A DNA stretch of 42,923 nt from Eshraghiella sp051880035. GTDB taxonomy: Bacteria > Bacillota > Clostridia > Lachnospirales > Lachnospiraceae. The position numbers were made by a program, and so were the translations under genes. The notes beneath the pieces were generated by a model. The model was not told the origin of the DNA. It did not search any database and was given only the letters and a program-made list of their open reading frames with translations. Numbering within the stretch: position 1 is the first letter of the stretch; every line of letters starts with the position of its first letter. The stretch covers positions 1-42,923 of the forward strand of contig JBJENE010000042.1 in the NCBI GenBank assembly GCA_051880035.1. The letters run 5' to 3'. Shown one piece after another: positions 27,677 through 35,761 of this stretch.

Positions 27677-27685
27677 ATGTATACT
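27657..27685 (+). promoter_or_regulatory. sigma-70 promoter of the AP2-domain gene
   Basis: TTGAAT (27657-27662), 17-base spacer, TATACT (27680-27685), 38 bases before the start codon. Confidence 0.7.
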
Positions 27686-27723
27686 TATATTAATATTTTT
27701 TAGCAGATTACGGAGATTTTATT

Positions 27724-28515
27724 ATGGAAAGACTTCCCGGCGTGTATATTGCAAATAAAAAAGACGGCACAATTTACTACCGTTCCGGCATAACCATCAA
27801 TAACAAACATATCAGCCTGGGAAGCTATCCATCCATGGAACAGGCCCACAGGGTTTATACGGAAGCGGATATGGTCAACAGGTCCGATATAAGTATCAAT
27901 GATTATTCTTCCGACAGATTCCTGCTTCCTTTTAATAAGTTTGTATCCATCATTAATTTCAGGGACAATAAGATATATTTCAAAACCCCTATTTATCTCT
28001 ACAAGAAATTTTTTATTTACCATCTGAGTAAGAATGACTGTCTTAAGTTTGATGCTGATGATTTATTCTACTATTCAACACATACAATAATGCGTCGCGG
28101 CGGCCACCTGTTTGTGGCTGATTTCGGTATGCAGGTAAACATTCTGTCCCGTTACGGGATTAAAAGCCATGCCGTATGCGGCAGGGATTACTGTTTTGCC
28201 AACGGCGACAGTTCAGATTTCTGCTACGGCAATGTAATAATTATTAATCCCTATCACGGTGTACTGCATTTTGTTAAGAACGGCAAGGATTATTATAAAG
28301 TAAAAATCCATGTAAACGGTGATTATGTGGTAGGGCTTTACGAATCAGAAGAAGAGGCGGCTGTAGCCTACAACAAGGCAGCAGACTGTCTTAAAGCGGC
28401 AGGATGCAAAAAAAGCTTCCCGGAAAACTATCCGGAAAGCCTTAATGCAATATCATATGCGTCAATATATAATTCGGTAAGAATCTCTGCGAAAATAAGA
28501 AATTACCATCCTTAA
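27724..28515 (+). CDS. AP2-domain protein with degenerate HNH-like centre
   Basis: 263 residues. The C-terminal part (about 178-238) is a typical AP2 DNA-binding domain: three short strands (YYKVKIHVNGDYVVGLY), then the helix EEEAAVAYNKAADCLKAAG and the closing NYPE. Residues 5-48 look like a second, weaker AP2 unit (PGVYIANKK, GITINNKHISLGSYPSMEQA). The centre (about 115-175) resembles an HNH homing-endonuclease core (HTIMRRGGHLFV, then GRDYCFANGDSSDFCYGNV) but the DH pair expected before NGD is replaced by RDY, so cleavage is doubtful. It is probably a chromosomal DNA-binding protein derived from a homing endonuclease. Own promoter; GGAG 9 bases upstream of the ATG. Its stop is 2 bases from that of the convergent nitrilase gene. 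Confidence 0.75.
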   Translation: MERLPGVYIANKKDGTIYYRSGITINNKHISLGSYPSMEQAHRVYTEADMVNRSDISINDYSSDRFLLPFNKFVSIINFRDNKIYFKTPIYLYKKFFIYHLSKNDCLKFDADDLFYYSTHTIMRRGGHLFVADFGMQVNILSRYGIKSHAVCGRDYCFANGDSSDFCYGNVIIINPYHGVLHFVKNGKDYYKVKIHVNGDYVVGLYESEEEAAVAYNKAADCLKAAGCKKSFPENYPESLNAISYASIYNSVRISAKIRNYHP

Positions 28516-28517
28516 TC

Positions 28518-29306
28518 CTACTGCACCATAAGCCTTCTGTACAGTTCTGGTCTCCTGTCCTTCTTAACAGGAAATTCCTTACGGCTCTCTTCCACCTGTT
28601 CTTTGTCCACATCAACAATCATGATGCCCGGCTTATCCTCAAGAATATCAATAATCTGCCCTTCAGGATTAACCATCATGGAATCTCCCAGATAGAATGT
28701 CTCATTATCCTCTCCCACCCGGTTGACTCCGATAACATAACACTGATTCTCCAGTGCTCTCGCTTTCAGAAGAAGATTCCAGTGCTCCGTGCGTCTGCCG
28801 TTCCAGTTGGCAGGAACAACAATCAAATCCGCCTTGGCAGAGGCAATCTGGAAAAGTTCAGGGAAACGCAGTTCATAACAAATAAGCGGACATATGGTAA
28901 TTCCGTTAATCGTACAGAATTTAAGTTCATTACCCGATGCGTAATGTTCATCCTCTCCTGCTATGGAAAACGGATGAGTCTTGGCATATTCGCAAAGCAA
29001 TGTTCCCTTGTTATCCACAATAGCATAACAGTTGGTATAATCCGGTCCCACTTTCTTAATGTATCCGAATCCCACCGCCGTATTATACCTGGTGGCATAC
29101 TCTTTCATAACATTCAGAGTGTAATTATCATCCGGGTTCTCGTATACCTTCTCAGGTTCCATCGTAAAACCGGTCATACTCATCTCAGGAAAAAGAACCA
29201 GCTGTGCTCCCTTATCTTTGCATTTGGCAATATAATCCTCTGCTGAAATAAGGTTATATTTCTTGTCTTCAAAAACTATGTCTGTCTGACAGATACCAAC
29301 TACCAT
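28518..29306 (-). CDS. nitrilase-superfamily carbon-nitrogen hydrolase (omega-amidase-like)
   Basis: 262 residues. The catalytic triad is E41 (LFPEMSMTGF), K109 (CEYAKTHPF) and C143 (CPLICYELRFPE). The length and the CYELRFPELFQ block match the branch that includes omega-amidase and related metabolite-repair amidases; the true amide substrate is not settled by sequence. It is cytoplasmic and sits 32 bases after leuD on the same strand, so it probably ends the leuCD operon. AAAGAGG ribosome site upstream. It has no terminator of its own before the convergent AP2 gene. Confidence 0.9.
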   Translation of the reverse strand: MVVGICQTDIVFEDKKYNLISAEDYIAKCKDKGAQLVLFPEMSMTGFTMEPEKVYENPDDNYTLNVMKEYATRYNTAVGFGYIKKVGPDYTNCYAIVDNKGTLLCEYAKTHPFSIAGEDEHYASGNELKFCTINGITICPLICYELRFPELFQIASAKADLIVVPANWNGRRTEHWNLLLKARALENQCYVIGVNRVGEDNETFYLGDSMMVNPEGQIIDILEDKPGIMIVDVDKEQVEESRKEFPVKKDRRPELYRRLMVQ

Positions 29307-29338
29307 TATGCCTCTTTTCCGCTGTCCGGTCTAAATAA

Positions 29339-29824
29339 TTACTTATTGTTAATGTAATTGATAAGACCCTCTGCAGCTATAATTTTCTGCATAAATTCAG
29401 GGAATGCCTGTCCCTTGAATTCAGTTCCTTTGGTCTTATTATATATCATTCCGCTGTCAAAATCTACCTCAACTTCATCTCCGGCTTCAATTCCCTTTGA
29501 AGCCTCAGGGCATTCAATAATAGGAAGGCCGATGTTAATTGCATTTCTGTAAAAAATTCTGGCAAATGTTTCGGCAATGACGCAGCTTACTCCTGCTGCC
29601 TTAATGGCAATAGGTGCATGTTCTCTTGACGAACCGCATCCAAAATTTTTATCGGCAACGATAATATCTCCTTTGTTAACATTTTTTACGAAGTCCTTAT
29701 CAATATCTTCCATGCAGTGTGTGGCAAGCTCTGCCGGATCTGAGGAATTCAGATATCTTGCCGGAATAATTACATCCGTATCCACATTGTCGCCATATTT
29801 AAATACTCTGCCGTATGCTTTCAT
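29339..29824 (-). CDS. leuD: 3-isopropylmalate dehydratase small subunit
   Basis: 161 residues, the short LeuD form. It forms the swivel domain of isopropylmalate isomerase with LeuC in leucine biosynthesis. Visible motifs are DVIIPARYLNSSDP and NFGCGSSREHAP, the substrate-gripping loop. It starts 12 bases after leuC. The short-type LeuC/LeuD pair is close to homoaconitase and dimethylmalate dehydratase subunits, so a different but related substrate cannot be excluded. Confidence 0.93.
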   Translation of the reverse strand: MKAYGRVFKYGDNVDTDVIIPARYLNSSDPAELATHCMEDIDKDFVKNVNKGDIIVADKNFGCGSSREHAPIAIKAAGVSCVIAETFARIFYRNAINIGLPIIECPEASKGIEAGDEVEVDFDSGMIYNKTKGTEFKGQAFPEFMQKIIAAEGLINYINNK

Positions 29825-29836
29825 TCTATAATCCTC

Positions 29837-31096
29837 CTATATTTCATCCGGAGAAGAAATCTTTCCGGTAATTGCACTTGCCGCAGCTACTGCCGGGCTA
29901 GCGAGATATATTTCAGAATCAACATGACCCATTCTTCCTACAAAGTTACGGTTGGTAGTGGATACACAGCGTTCACCCTGTGCAAGAATTCCCATATATC
30001 CTCCGAGACAAGGTCCGCATGTAGGAGTACTTACAACTGCACCGGCTTCAATAAATGTCTTAATCATACCTTCCTCCATTGCCTGAAGATAAATCTTCTG
30101 GGTTGCAGGTATAACAATTACACGGATACCTTTTTTAACTTTATGGCCTTTAAGAACGCCTGCGGCTATTCTGAGGTCATCAAGTCTTCCGTTGGTACAT
30201 GAGCCTATTACTACCTGGTCAATTGGAATATCAAAACCTTCATCAATTGTATGGGTGTTTTCAGGAAGATGCGGGAATGCAACGGTAGGCTTAAGGGAAG
30301 CCAGATCAATTACATATTCCTCATCATATTCTGCATCTTCATCTGCCTCATATACCGTAAAAGGCTTGGTTGAATGTTCTTTCATATATTCTATGGTCAA
30401 ATCATCTACAGGGAAAATTCCGTTTTTACCGCCTGCTTCGATTGCCATGTTGGCAATTGTAAACCGGTCATCCATTGTGAGGTATTTAATTCCGTCACCG
30501 GTAAATTCCATGGATTTATATAATGCTCCGTCCACTCCGATCATTCCGATTATATGAAGGATAATATCCTTACCGCTTATCCACTTGGCCGGTTTGCCGG
30601 TAAGCACGAATTTAATTGCGGAAGGAACCTTAAACCAGGCAAGTCCTGTTGCCATTCCTGCCGCCATGTCCGTAGAACCCACACCTGTTGAAAATGCTCC
30701 AAGGGCTCCGTATGTACATGTATGCGAATCGGCACCGATTACAACATCACCTGCCACGGTAAGTCCTTTTTCAGGTAAAAGTGCATGCTCTATTCCCATT
30801 TCACCAACTTCAAAATAATTGGTTATATCATGCTTGGCTGCAAACTCTCTTACGCATTTGCAATGTTCTGCCGACTTAATATCCTTATTCGGTACAAAAT
30901 GGTCCGGGACAAGTGCGATTTTGTCCTTATCAAATACTTTATCAGACTTCATTTTGTCCATCTCATGAATTGCTACAGGTGATGTAATATCATTTCCCAA
31001 TACAAGATCCAGCCTAGCCTCAATTAACTGTCCGGCCTTAACTTCCGAAAGTCCGGCGTGGGCTGCAAGAATCTTCTGTGTCATTGTCATTCCCAT
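29837..31096 (-). CDS. leuC: 3-isopropylmalate dehydratase large subunit
   Basis: 419 residues, the short LeuC type common in Clostridia. The [4Fe-4S] ligands are the Cys in VIGSCTNGR and the two in TPTCGPCLGGY; GADSHTCTYGALGAF is the conserved substrate region. With LeuD it interconverts 2- and 3-isopropylmalate. The ATG at 31096 follows GGAGG by about 10 bases. Upstream the divergent LysR gene and the shared 108-base control region suggest regulation by that protein; no strong -35 is seen for leuC, which fits activation. Confidence 0.94.
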   Translation of the reverse strand: MGMTMTQKILAAHAGLSEVKAGQLIEARLDLVLGNDITSPVAIHEMDKMKSDKVFDKDKIALVPDHFVPNKDIKSAEHCKCVREFAAKHDITNYFEVGEMGIEHALLPEKGLTVAGDVVIGADSHTCTYGALGAFSTGVGSTDMAAGMATGLAWFKVPSAIKFVLTGKPAKWISGKDIILHIIGMIGVDGALYKSMEFTGDGIKYLTMDDRFTIANMAIEAGGKNGIFPVDDLTIEYMKEHSTKPFTVYEADEDAEYDEEYVIDLASLKPTVAFPHLPENTHTIDEGFDIPIDQVVIGSCTNGRLDDLRIAAGVLKGHKVKKGIRVIVIPATQKIYLQAMEEGMIKTFIEAGAVVSTPTCGPCLGGYMGILAQGERCVSTTNRNFVGRMGHVDSEIYLASPAVAAASAITGKISSPDEI

Positions 31097-31144
31097 GATT
31101 CATTATTCCTCCGGTTTATTATTAATCTATGTTGTATAATATCA

Positions 31145-31162
31145 CAATTAATGTTATAATTG
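31145..31162. promoter_or_regulatory. candidate LysR-type operator
   Basis: Palindrome CAATTA-N6-TAATTG containing a T-N11-A core (31145-31162). It overlaps the -35 of the LysR gene and lies about 50 bases upstream of leuC, the place expected for an autorepressor/activator site. Confidence 0.45.
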
Positions 31163-31188
31163 AAATACATATCAGATATATTTATTAT
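31160..31188 (+). promoter_or_regulatory. sigma-70 promoter of the LysR gene
   Basis: TTGAAA (31160-31165), 17-base spacer, TATTAT (31183-31188). The start codon follows by only 16 bases, so the leader would be very short. Confidence 0.55.
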
Positions 31189-31204
31189 AACTTGGAGTTA
31201 TATC

Positions 31205-32134
31205 ATGACAACTGAGAATTTATCATTGTACAACATATTTCTTGCCGTGGCAGATGCCGGAAGTATTCTTTCCGCATCCAAGAAGCTTTTTATCAGCCAG
31301 CCGGCAGTAAGTAAATCAATCAAAAAGCTTGAAGAAAATCTCCATACCGTTCTTTTTAACAGGACTTCCAAAGGGGTTTTTCTGACGGACGACGGTATGC
31401 AGCTCTATAATAATATAAGCAATGCTTTTGATTACATCCGCACCGGAGAAGAACAGCTAAGGCTCCGCAACAGCCTGGGAATCGGTCATATAAGGATAGG
31501 CGTAAGCTCCACTCTGTGCAAATATATCCTTCTGCCGTTTCTGTCCGGATTTACCGGGGAGAATCCCCACATAAGCATATCCATCGAATGCCGTTCCTCA
31601 GGTGATACGGCAGAATTATTGACTTCAGGCAAGATTCAGCTGGGCCTTATTGCCAGACCCGAGAACCATAGCGGTCTGGTTCTCAACGAAATAGGATATA
31701 TTCACGATACATTTGCGGCCACGCCCCAATACTTATGTAATTTAAAGGAACGGAGTTCCAGGACTTCCACCCTTCACGATTTTGCCAACATAATGGTGCT
31801 TAATTCAGAAAATGTCACAAGAAAATATGTGGACAGACATATCCCGGAGGACTTCTATAACAGCCGGAATATCCTTGAAGCCGACAGCATGGATTTACTG
31901 ATTGAATTTGCCAAAACAGGCATAGGTATCGGTTGTGTAATAAGGGAATTTATTAAAAAAGAACTAACGGCAGGTGAACTTGTGGAGTATAATGAATTTC
32001 TCTCCGACATTCCTAAGAGGCAGGTGTGCTTCGCTTACTGTGCGGACAAACCGCTTTCCGGATATGAAAAAATATTCTGGGACTATGTATCGGATAATCT
32101 TAGAGACCCACGCATTAACATACTTGCAGACTAA
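31205..32134 (+). CDS. LysR-family transcriptional regulator
   Basis: 309 residues. The N-terminal winged helix-turn-helix (about 1-62) has the standard AGSILSASKKLFISQPAVSK (20 residues) followed by KKLEENL and LFNRTSKGVFLTDDG; the effector domain (about 90-295) has the periplasmic-binding-protein fold. It is divergent from leuC-leuD, so control of leucine biosynthesis in response to a pathway intermediate is the natural reading. The start at 31205 is set by TTGGAG 7 bases upstream; an upstream in-frame ATG at 31160 lies at the promoter. Confidence 0.93.
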   Translation: MTTENLSLYNIFLAVADAGSILSASKKLFISQPAVSKSIKKLEENLHTVLFNRTSKGVFLTDDGMQLYNNISNAFDYIRTGEEQLRLRNSLGIGHIRIGVSSTLCKYILLPFLSGFTGENPHISISIECRSSGDTAELLTSGKIQLGLIARPENHSGLVLNEIGYIHDTFAATPQYLCNLKERSSRTSTLHDFANIMVLNSENVTRKYVDRHIPEDFYNSRNILEADSMDLLIEFAKTGIGIGCVIREFIKKELTAGELVEYNEFLSDIPKRQVCFAYCADKPLSGYEKIFWDYVSDNLRDPRINILAD

Positions 32135-32138
32135 AATA

Positions 32139-32161
32139 ACCCGGCAGGAAACCTGCCGGGT
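32139..32161. terminator. bidirectional terminator between convergent genes
   Basis: Perfect arms ACCCGGCAGG and CCTGCCGGGT with AAA as loop, between the stop codons of the LysR and EAL-HDOD genes. Confidence 0.8.
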
Positions 32162-32167
32162 GTATAT

Positions 32168-33394
32168 TTATTTGGAAGAATAAATCTGTCGGTACCATAC
32201 AAGTGCACCTAAATACGCATCATAGACATCTTTAATATCTATTCCATACAATACCATCTGCCTTGAAACTTCGTTCCAATCGGCATTTTCGTACTTCTGT
32301 ATAAATTCATATACAGGTGCAAGTTTACCGGTTCCGTATAAAAGGGCGTCACTGATATCCTTGGTAACCTGGACTTCCTTAAGAGCTTCGCTCATCGGTT
32401 TTTCCATGGCTACATCCAGAATTGAGAACAATCCCATTATAAATAACTCATCAGATTTCATCGCCAGGTCAAAATTTTTCGCAAGAATTTCAGCAAATCT
32501 GGCCCTGATTAATGATAATCTCATTAATTCATTAGGCTTATCCGCATACAGCACATCCACTACCGCTGTATTAATCCATCTCTTTAATTCCTTCTGTCCG
32601 AGCATTGCTGCGGCGTGACGGATGGAAGTAATTTCTGAATTTCTCGCCATAACATTAACCATTTTAAGGAGGGATATTGTAAGGGCGGTATCTCTTGAAA
32701 TTATATCTGCCGCCTTAGTAAGGTCATAATCACCGTCATTAACTATACTAAGAAGTTCGATATAATTAGACTTTAAAGGACTGATTTGGTTCTGTCCCTT
32801 TGTAACCGGCATTCTGAAGAAACTGCCTTCATAAAGGGTGCATACACCGGTCTGCTTAATCTGCTCGAACTGCTCCTTGGAATCAATATTTCCTGCACAC
32901 AGAATAATATGCGGAAAAAGCTTCTGAAAATAAATACCCGCTTTGTCCACGGCAATCTTTTTACTGTTAAGAATTACATAATCCATCATTCCGAGAATAT
33001 CCCTGTAATTCTCAAATTCAGTTACATGAAGCTTGCGCATTGCAAACTTATATCCTTTTGATTTTAATTCCTTAATCCTGTTAATGTACATTTCAACCGG
33101 CGGAATTGTATTGTCAATCAGAAGCACAAGACGATTTTTAGGAGCATGACATTCTGCATCAATATCCTGGAAAATTGATATATTGGTAACCGGAACAAAT
33201 ACATCATTATCATCGGATATTGTTTCGATACCCATTTTCTCTATAAGCTCCATTCCTTCTATTCTGGAAGCTCCATCATTGCTGCCCGTTCCAAGCATAA
33301 GAGGATTGAGCAGATAATTGTTTTTCTGGGTAAAAATAGAATAGACTTTAACCGCCAGATTTTCATCAAAAATCGGTACTAATGCAACCAGCAT
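32168..33394 (-). CDS. degenerate EAL-HDOD signalling protein
   Basis: 408 residues. The C-terminal HDOD domain (about 205-400) is clear (SPLKSNYIELLSIVNDGDYDLTKAADIISRD start, quoted only as SPLKSNYIELLSIV; SLLKMVNV; IRHAAAMLGQKELKRW). The N-terminal half follows the EAL fold of YuxH-type proteins (VPIFDENLAVKVYSIF in place of the QPIFDxxxxxxxYELL entry) but the EAL glutamate and the later DDF aspartates (here MRKL) are gone, so c-di-GMP hydrolysis is not expected. Such proteins act in signalling, often in motility or stress. AAGGAGG site precedes the ATG. It sits immediately after the ilvC terminator with no room for a promoter. Confidence 0.88.
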   Translation of the reverse strand: MLVALVPIFDENLAVKVYSIFTQKNNYLLNPLMLGTGSNDGASRIEGMELIEKMGIETISDDNDVFVPVTNISIFQDIDAECHAPKNRLVLLIDNTIPPVEMYINRIKELKSKGYKFAMRKLHVTEFENYRDILGMMDYVILNSKKIAVDKAGIYFQKLFPHIILCAGNIDSKEQFEQIKQTGVCTLYEGSFFRMPVTKGQNQISPLKSNYIELLSIVNDGDYDLTKAADIISRDTALTISLLKMVNVMARNSEITSIRHAAAMLGQKELKRWINTAVVDVLYADKPNELMRLSLIRARFAEILAKNFDLAMKSDELFIMGLFSILDVAMEKPMSEALKEVQVTKDISDALLYGTGKLAPVYEFIQKYENADWNEVSRQMVLYGIDIKDVYDAYLGALVWYRQIYSSK

Positions 33395-33413
33395 ATATTT
33401 TCCTCCTTTTGTT

Positions 33414-33470
33414 AAAAAAGGAGCATCGCTCCACAGAAGATTTTACAACCTTCTCCTCTGCGACACTCCT
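33414..33470 (-). terminator. intrinsic terminator or attenuator between ilvC and the HDOD gene
   Basis: Nested arms AGGAG/CTCCT, TCGC/GCGA and AGAAG/CTTCT, followed on the minus strand by TTTTTT. The ribosome site of the downstream gene begins about 5 bases after the T-run. Confidence 0.75.
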
Positions 33471-33484
33471 GATAAAAGTTCTAA

Positions 33485-34507
33485 TTAGTTGTTGATAAAC
33501 TTATCAGCTTCGTTATTCCAGCTGTAAAGCTTACGAACTTCTTCGCCGACCTTCTCTGAAGGATGTTCTGCGGCAAGTTTTCTAAGCGCTCTGAAATGAG
33601 CCTGTCCGCCTGCTGCTGACATATCCAATAAGAAATCCTTTGCAAAAGTTCCGTCCTGGATATCTGCAAGAACTTTCTTCATAGCCTTCTTAGTATCTTC
33701 TGTGATAATCTTAGGTCCTGTTATGTAATCACCATATTCAGCAGTATTGGAAATAGAATATCTCATTCCTGCAAATCCTGACTGATAAATAAGGTCAACG
33801 ATAAGCTTCATCTCGTGGATACATTCAAAGTATGCATTTCTTGGATCATAACCTGCCTCGCAAAGTACTTCAAAACCGGTCTGCATTAACTTACATACAC
33901 CACCGCAAAGTACAGCCTGCTCACCGAAAAGGTCTGTCTCTGTCTCTGTTCTGAATGTGGTCTCAAGAACACCTGCTCTTGCTCCGCCGATACCGAGAGC
34001 ATATGCCAGTGCAAGTTCAAGAGCCTTTCCTGTTGCATCCTGTTCAACAGCAACAAGACAAGGAACACCCTTTCCTGCCTGATACTCACTTCTTACGGTA
34101 TGTCCCGGTCCCTTAGGAGCGATCATTGTAACATCCACATCCTTAGGCGGAATAATCTGTCCGAAATGAATTGCAAAACCATGAGCGAACATTAACATGT
34201 TACCAGGCTCAAGATTTGGCTCGATATCTTTCTTATACATAGCTGCCTGCTTCTCATCATTAATAAGAATCATAATGATGTCTGCCTGCTTAGCTGCCTC
34301 AGCTGCCGTATATACTTTCATTCCTTGTGCTTCAGCCTTAGCCCATGACTTGCTGCCTTCATAAAGACCAATGATAACATTGCATCCTGATTCTTTAAGG
34401 TTCAATGCATGTGCATGTCCCTGGCTGCCATAGCCGATAATTGCGATTGTCTTACCTTCCAATAAAGAAAGGTTGCAGTCTTCCTGATAGAAAATTCTTG
34501 CTGCCAT
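33485..34507 (-). CDS. ilvC: ketol-acid reductoisomerase (NADP+)
   Basis: 340 residues, class I. It performs the alkyl migration and NADPH reduction of acetolactate or acetohydroxybutyrate, second step in valine and isoleucine synthesis. The Rossmann motif IGYGSQGHAHALNLKESG, the middle PKGPGHTVRSEYQAGKGVPC block (first part) and the Mg-binding DLFGEQAVLCGG are all present. The start at 34507 follows AGGAGGAAG; the open frame extends to 34591 but without family similarity. It is cotranscribed with ilvN, 62 bases upstream. Confidence 0.96.
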   Translation of the reverse strand: MAARIFYQEDCNLSLLEGKTIAIIGYGSQGHAHALNLKESGCNVIIGLYEGSKSWAKAEAQGMKVYTAAEAAKQADIIMILINDEKQAAMYKKDIEPNLEPGNMLMFAHGFAIHFGQIIPPKDVDVTMIAPKGPGHTVRSEYQAGKGVPCLVAVEQDATGKALELALAYALGIGGARAGVLETTFRTETETDLFGEQAVLCGGVCKLMQTGFEVLCEAGYDPRNAYFECIHEMKLIVDLIYQSGFAGMRYSISNTAEYGDYITGPKIITEDTKKAMKKVLADIQDGTFAKDFLLDMSAAGGQAHFRALRKLAAEHPSEKVGEEVRKLYSWNNEADKFINN

Positions 34508-34569
34508 TATTTTTTCTTCCTCCTGAAAATAAATCATAAAATATTTAAATTGGCATTGCCAATAAAAAA

Positions 34570-35055
34570 CTATAAAACACTGCCTCTGCAAAGTCCGGTA
34601 AGACCGGTTCTTGCAATTCCCAGAATCTCATATCCCGTAAGGAGTTCAAGGAAAGCATCAAGCTTGGACTTATTGCCTGTAAGCTCAATCATAAGTGAAT
34701 TCCTGGCCACATCAACCACATTGGCCCTGAAAATATCAGCTACGGAAACCACCTCAGGACGCTGAATCTCATTAACGGCAACCCTTACAAGAATAAGTTC
34801 CCTGCAGACTGAAGTCTCAGGCTCAAGTTCCTCAATCTCAACAACATCCTCAAGCTTGCCAAGCTGCTTGGTAACCTGTTCAAGAATCTCCTCATCTCCC
34901 GTTACAACAACTGTAATTCTGGAAATCTGCGGATCTTCCGTAACGCCGCCGGTGATACTGTCCATATTGTATCCCCTTCTTGTAAATAATCCTGAAATGC
35001 GGCTTGTAACACCTGATTCATTACGAACCAGCAATGATAATACCATCTTTCTCAT
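34570..35055 (-). CDS. ilvN: acetolactate synthase regulatory small subunit
   Basis: 161 residues. The N-terminal ACT domain begins with LSLLVRNESGVTSRISGLF (first 19 residues) and RRGYNMDSITGG; the C-terminal part (about 85-161) is the usual ALS_ss_C. It confers valine feedback inhibition on the catalytic subunit. The catalytic ilvB gene is not next to it; it must be elsewhere. Promoter at 35110-35137; AAAGGTG ribosome site 6-7 bases upstream. The leader is only about 50 bases, too short for a T-box. Confidence 0.95.
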   Translation of the reverse strand: MRKMVLSLLVRNESGVTSRISGLFTRRGYNMDSITGGVTEDPQISRITVVVTGDEEILEQVTKQLGKLEDVVEIEELEPETSVCRELILVRVAVNEIQRPEVVSVADIFRANVVDVARNSLMIELTGNKSKLDAFLELLTGYEILGIARTGLTGLCRGSVL

Positions 35056-35109
35056 ATCAGCACCTTTAAATTCTAATAAAATTACAGGCTCTTCATAGCC
35101 TTTTTAATC

Positions 35110-35137
35110 ATTTTAGCACATTGAATTAACTTGTCAA
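35110..35137 (-). promoter_or_regulatory. sigma-70 promoter of ilvN-ilvC
   Basis: Minus strand TTGACA (35132-35137), 16-base spacer, TAAAAT (35110-35115). Confidence 0.75.
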
Positions 35138-35158
35138 TGAATAACTTCATATATAATG

Positions 35159-35187
35159 AAAAAAGGATGCCAAAATGCGGCATCCTT
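35159..35187 (-). terminator. intrinsic terminator of the J-domain gene
   Basis: Stem AAGGATGCC / GGCATCCTT with a 7-base loop, followed on the minus strand by TTTTTT; it abuts the stop codon. Confidence 0.9.
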
Positions 35188-35189
35188 AA

Positions 35190-35702
35190 TTAACTGTATT
35201 TTCTCCTGAGCGAATCATATTCTTTATTAATGTTCTGCATTGCACCGGTATCTCCGTTCATGTTATCCGGATGAAAAATTCTTAAAAGTTCACGATATCT
35301 TTTCTTAAGTGCCGCTTCGCTGTCAACTCCGCTGAATAAAATATCCGAATCAATGTATGTCACATGTCTGGCTCCGGCTCTTCTGTATTTCTTAACTTCC
35401 TCAAAACGGAGTTTCTCCTGTTCAAGCTGTTGTTTTTCCATCGCCAGCCTTCTGTATTCTCTCTCAAGAACCTCCTGTTTTTTCTGAAAAAGCTGTTTTT
35501 TCATTTCCAGACGATTGCTTTGAATCTGCTCAAATGCCCTCTTCTGCTCAAGCGTATAAAGTGCCTCTCTCTGCTCTTTCCTGAAGGCCTCCCGTTCCGC
35601 ATTAAGAGCCTCTCTCGCCTCAGCTATCCGAATCTGCTCCTGAAAAAGCCATTCTTTTTGAATTTTTAATTCTTCTTCAGTAATAACCTCTGTATTATCC
35701 AT
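35190..35702 (-). CDS. coiled-coil protein with C-terminal J domain
   Basis: 170 residues. Residues 8-108 are a nearly continuous charged coiled coil rich in Glu, Lys, Arg and Gln. Residues 120-170 read as a compact J domain: DSEAALKKRYRELLRIFHPD (HPD at 144-146) and a final INKEYDSLRRKY helix. The HPD tripeptide is needed to stimulate DnaK, so recruitment of Hsp70 to a partner bound by the coiled coil is plausible; the partner is unknown. The start at 35702 follows GAGG by 8 bases. Single gene with terminators at both ends. Confidence 0.8.
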   Translation of the reverse strand: MDNTEVITEEELKIQKEWLFQEQIRIAEAREALNAEREAFRKEQREALYTLEQKRAFEQIQSNRLEMKKQLFQKKQEVLEREYRRLAMEKQQLEQEKLRFEEVKKYRRAGARHVTYIDSDILFSGVDSEAALKKRYRELLRIFHPDNMNGDTGAMQNINKEYDSLRRKYS

Positions 35703-35761
35703 AACAAACACCTCACAAAAGCAAACGAATAAAATACCCTCTTTTGTAAGTATATTTGTAT

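Noticed and set aside
35056..35109. T-box or leader-peptide attenuator for ilvN-ilvC
   Set aside because: Only about 50 bases separate the promoter from the ATG, without T-box sequence or leader peptide.
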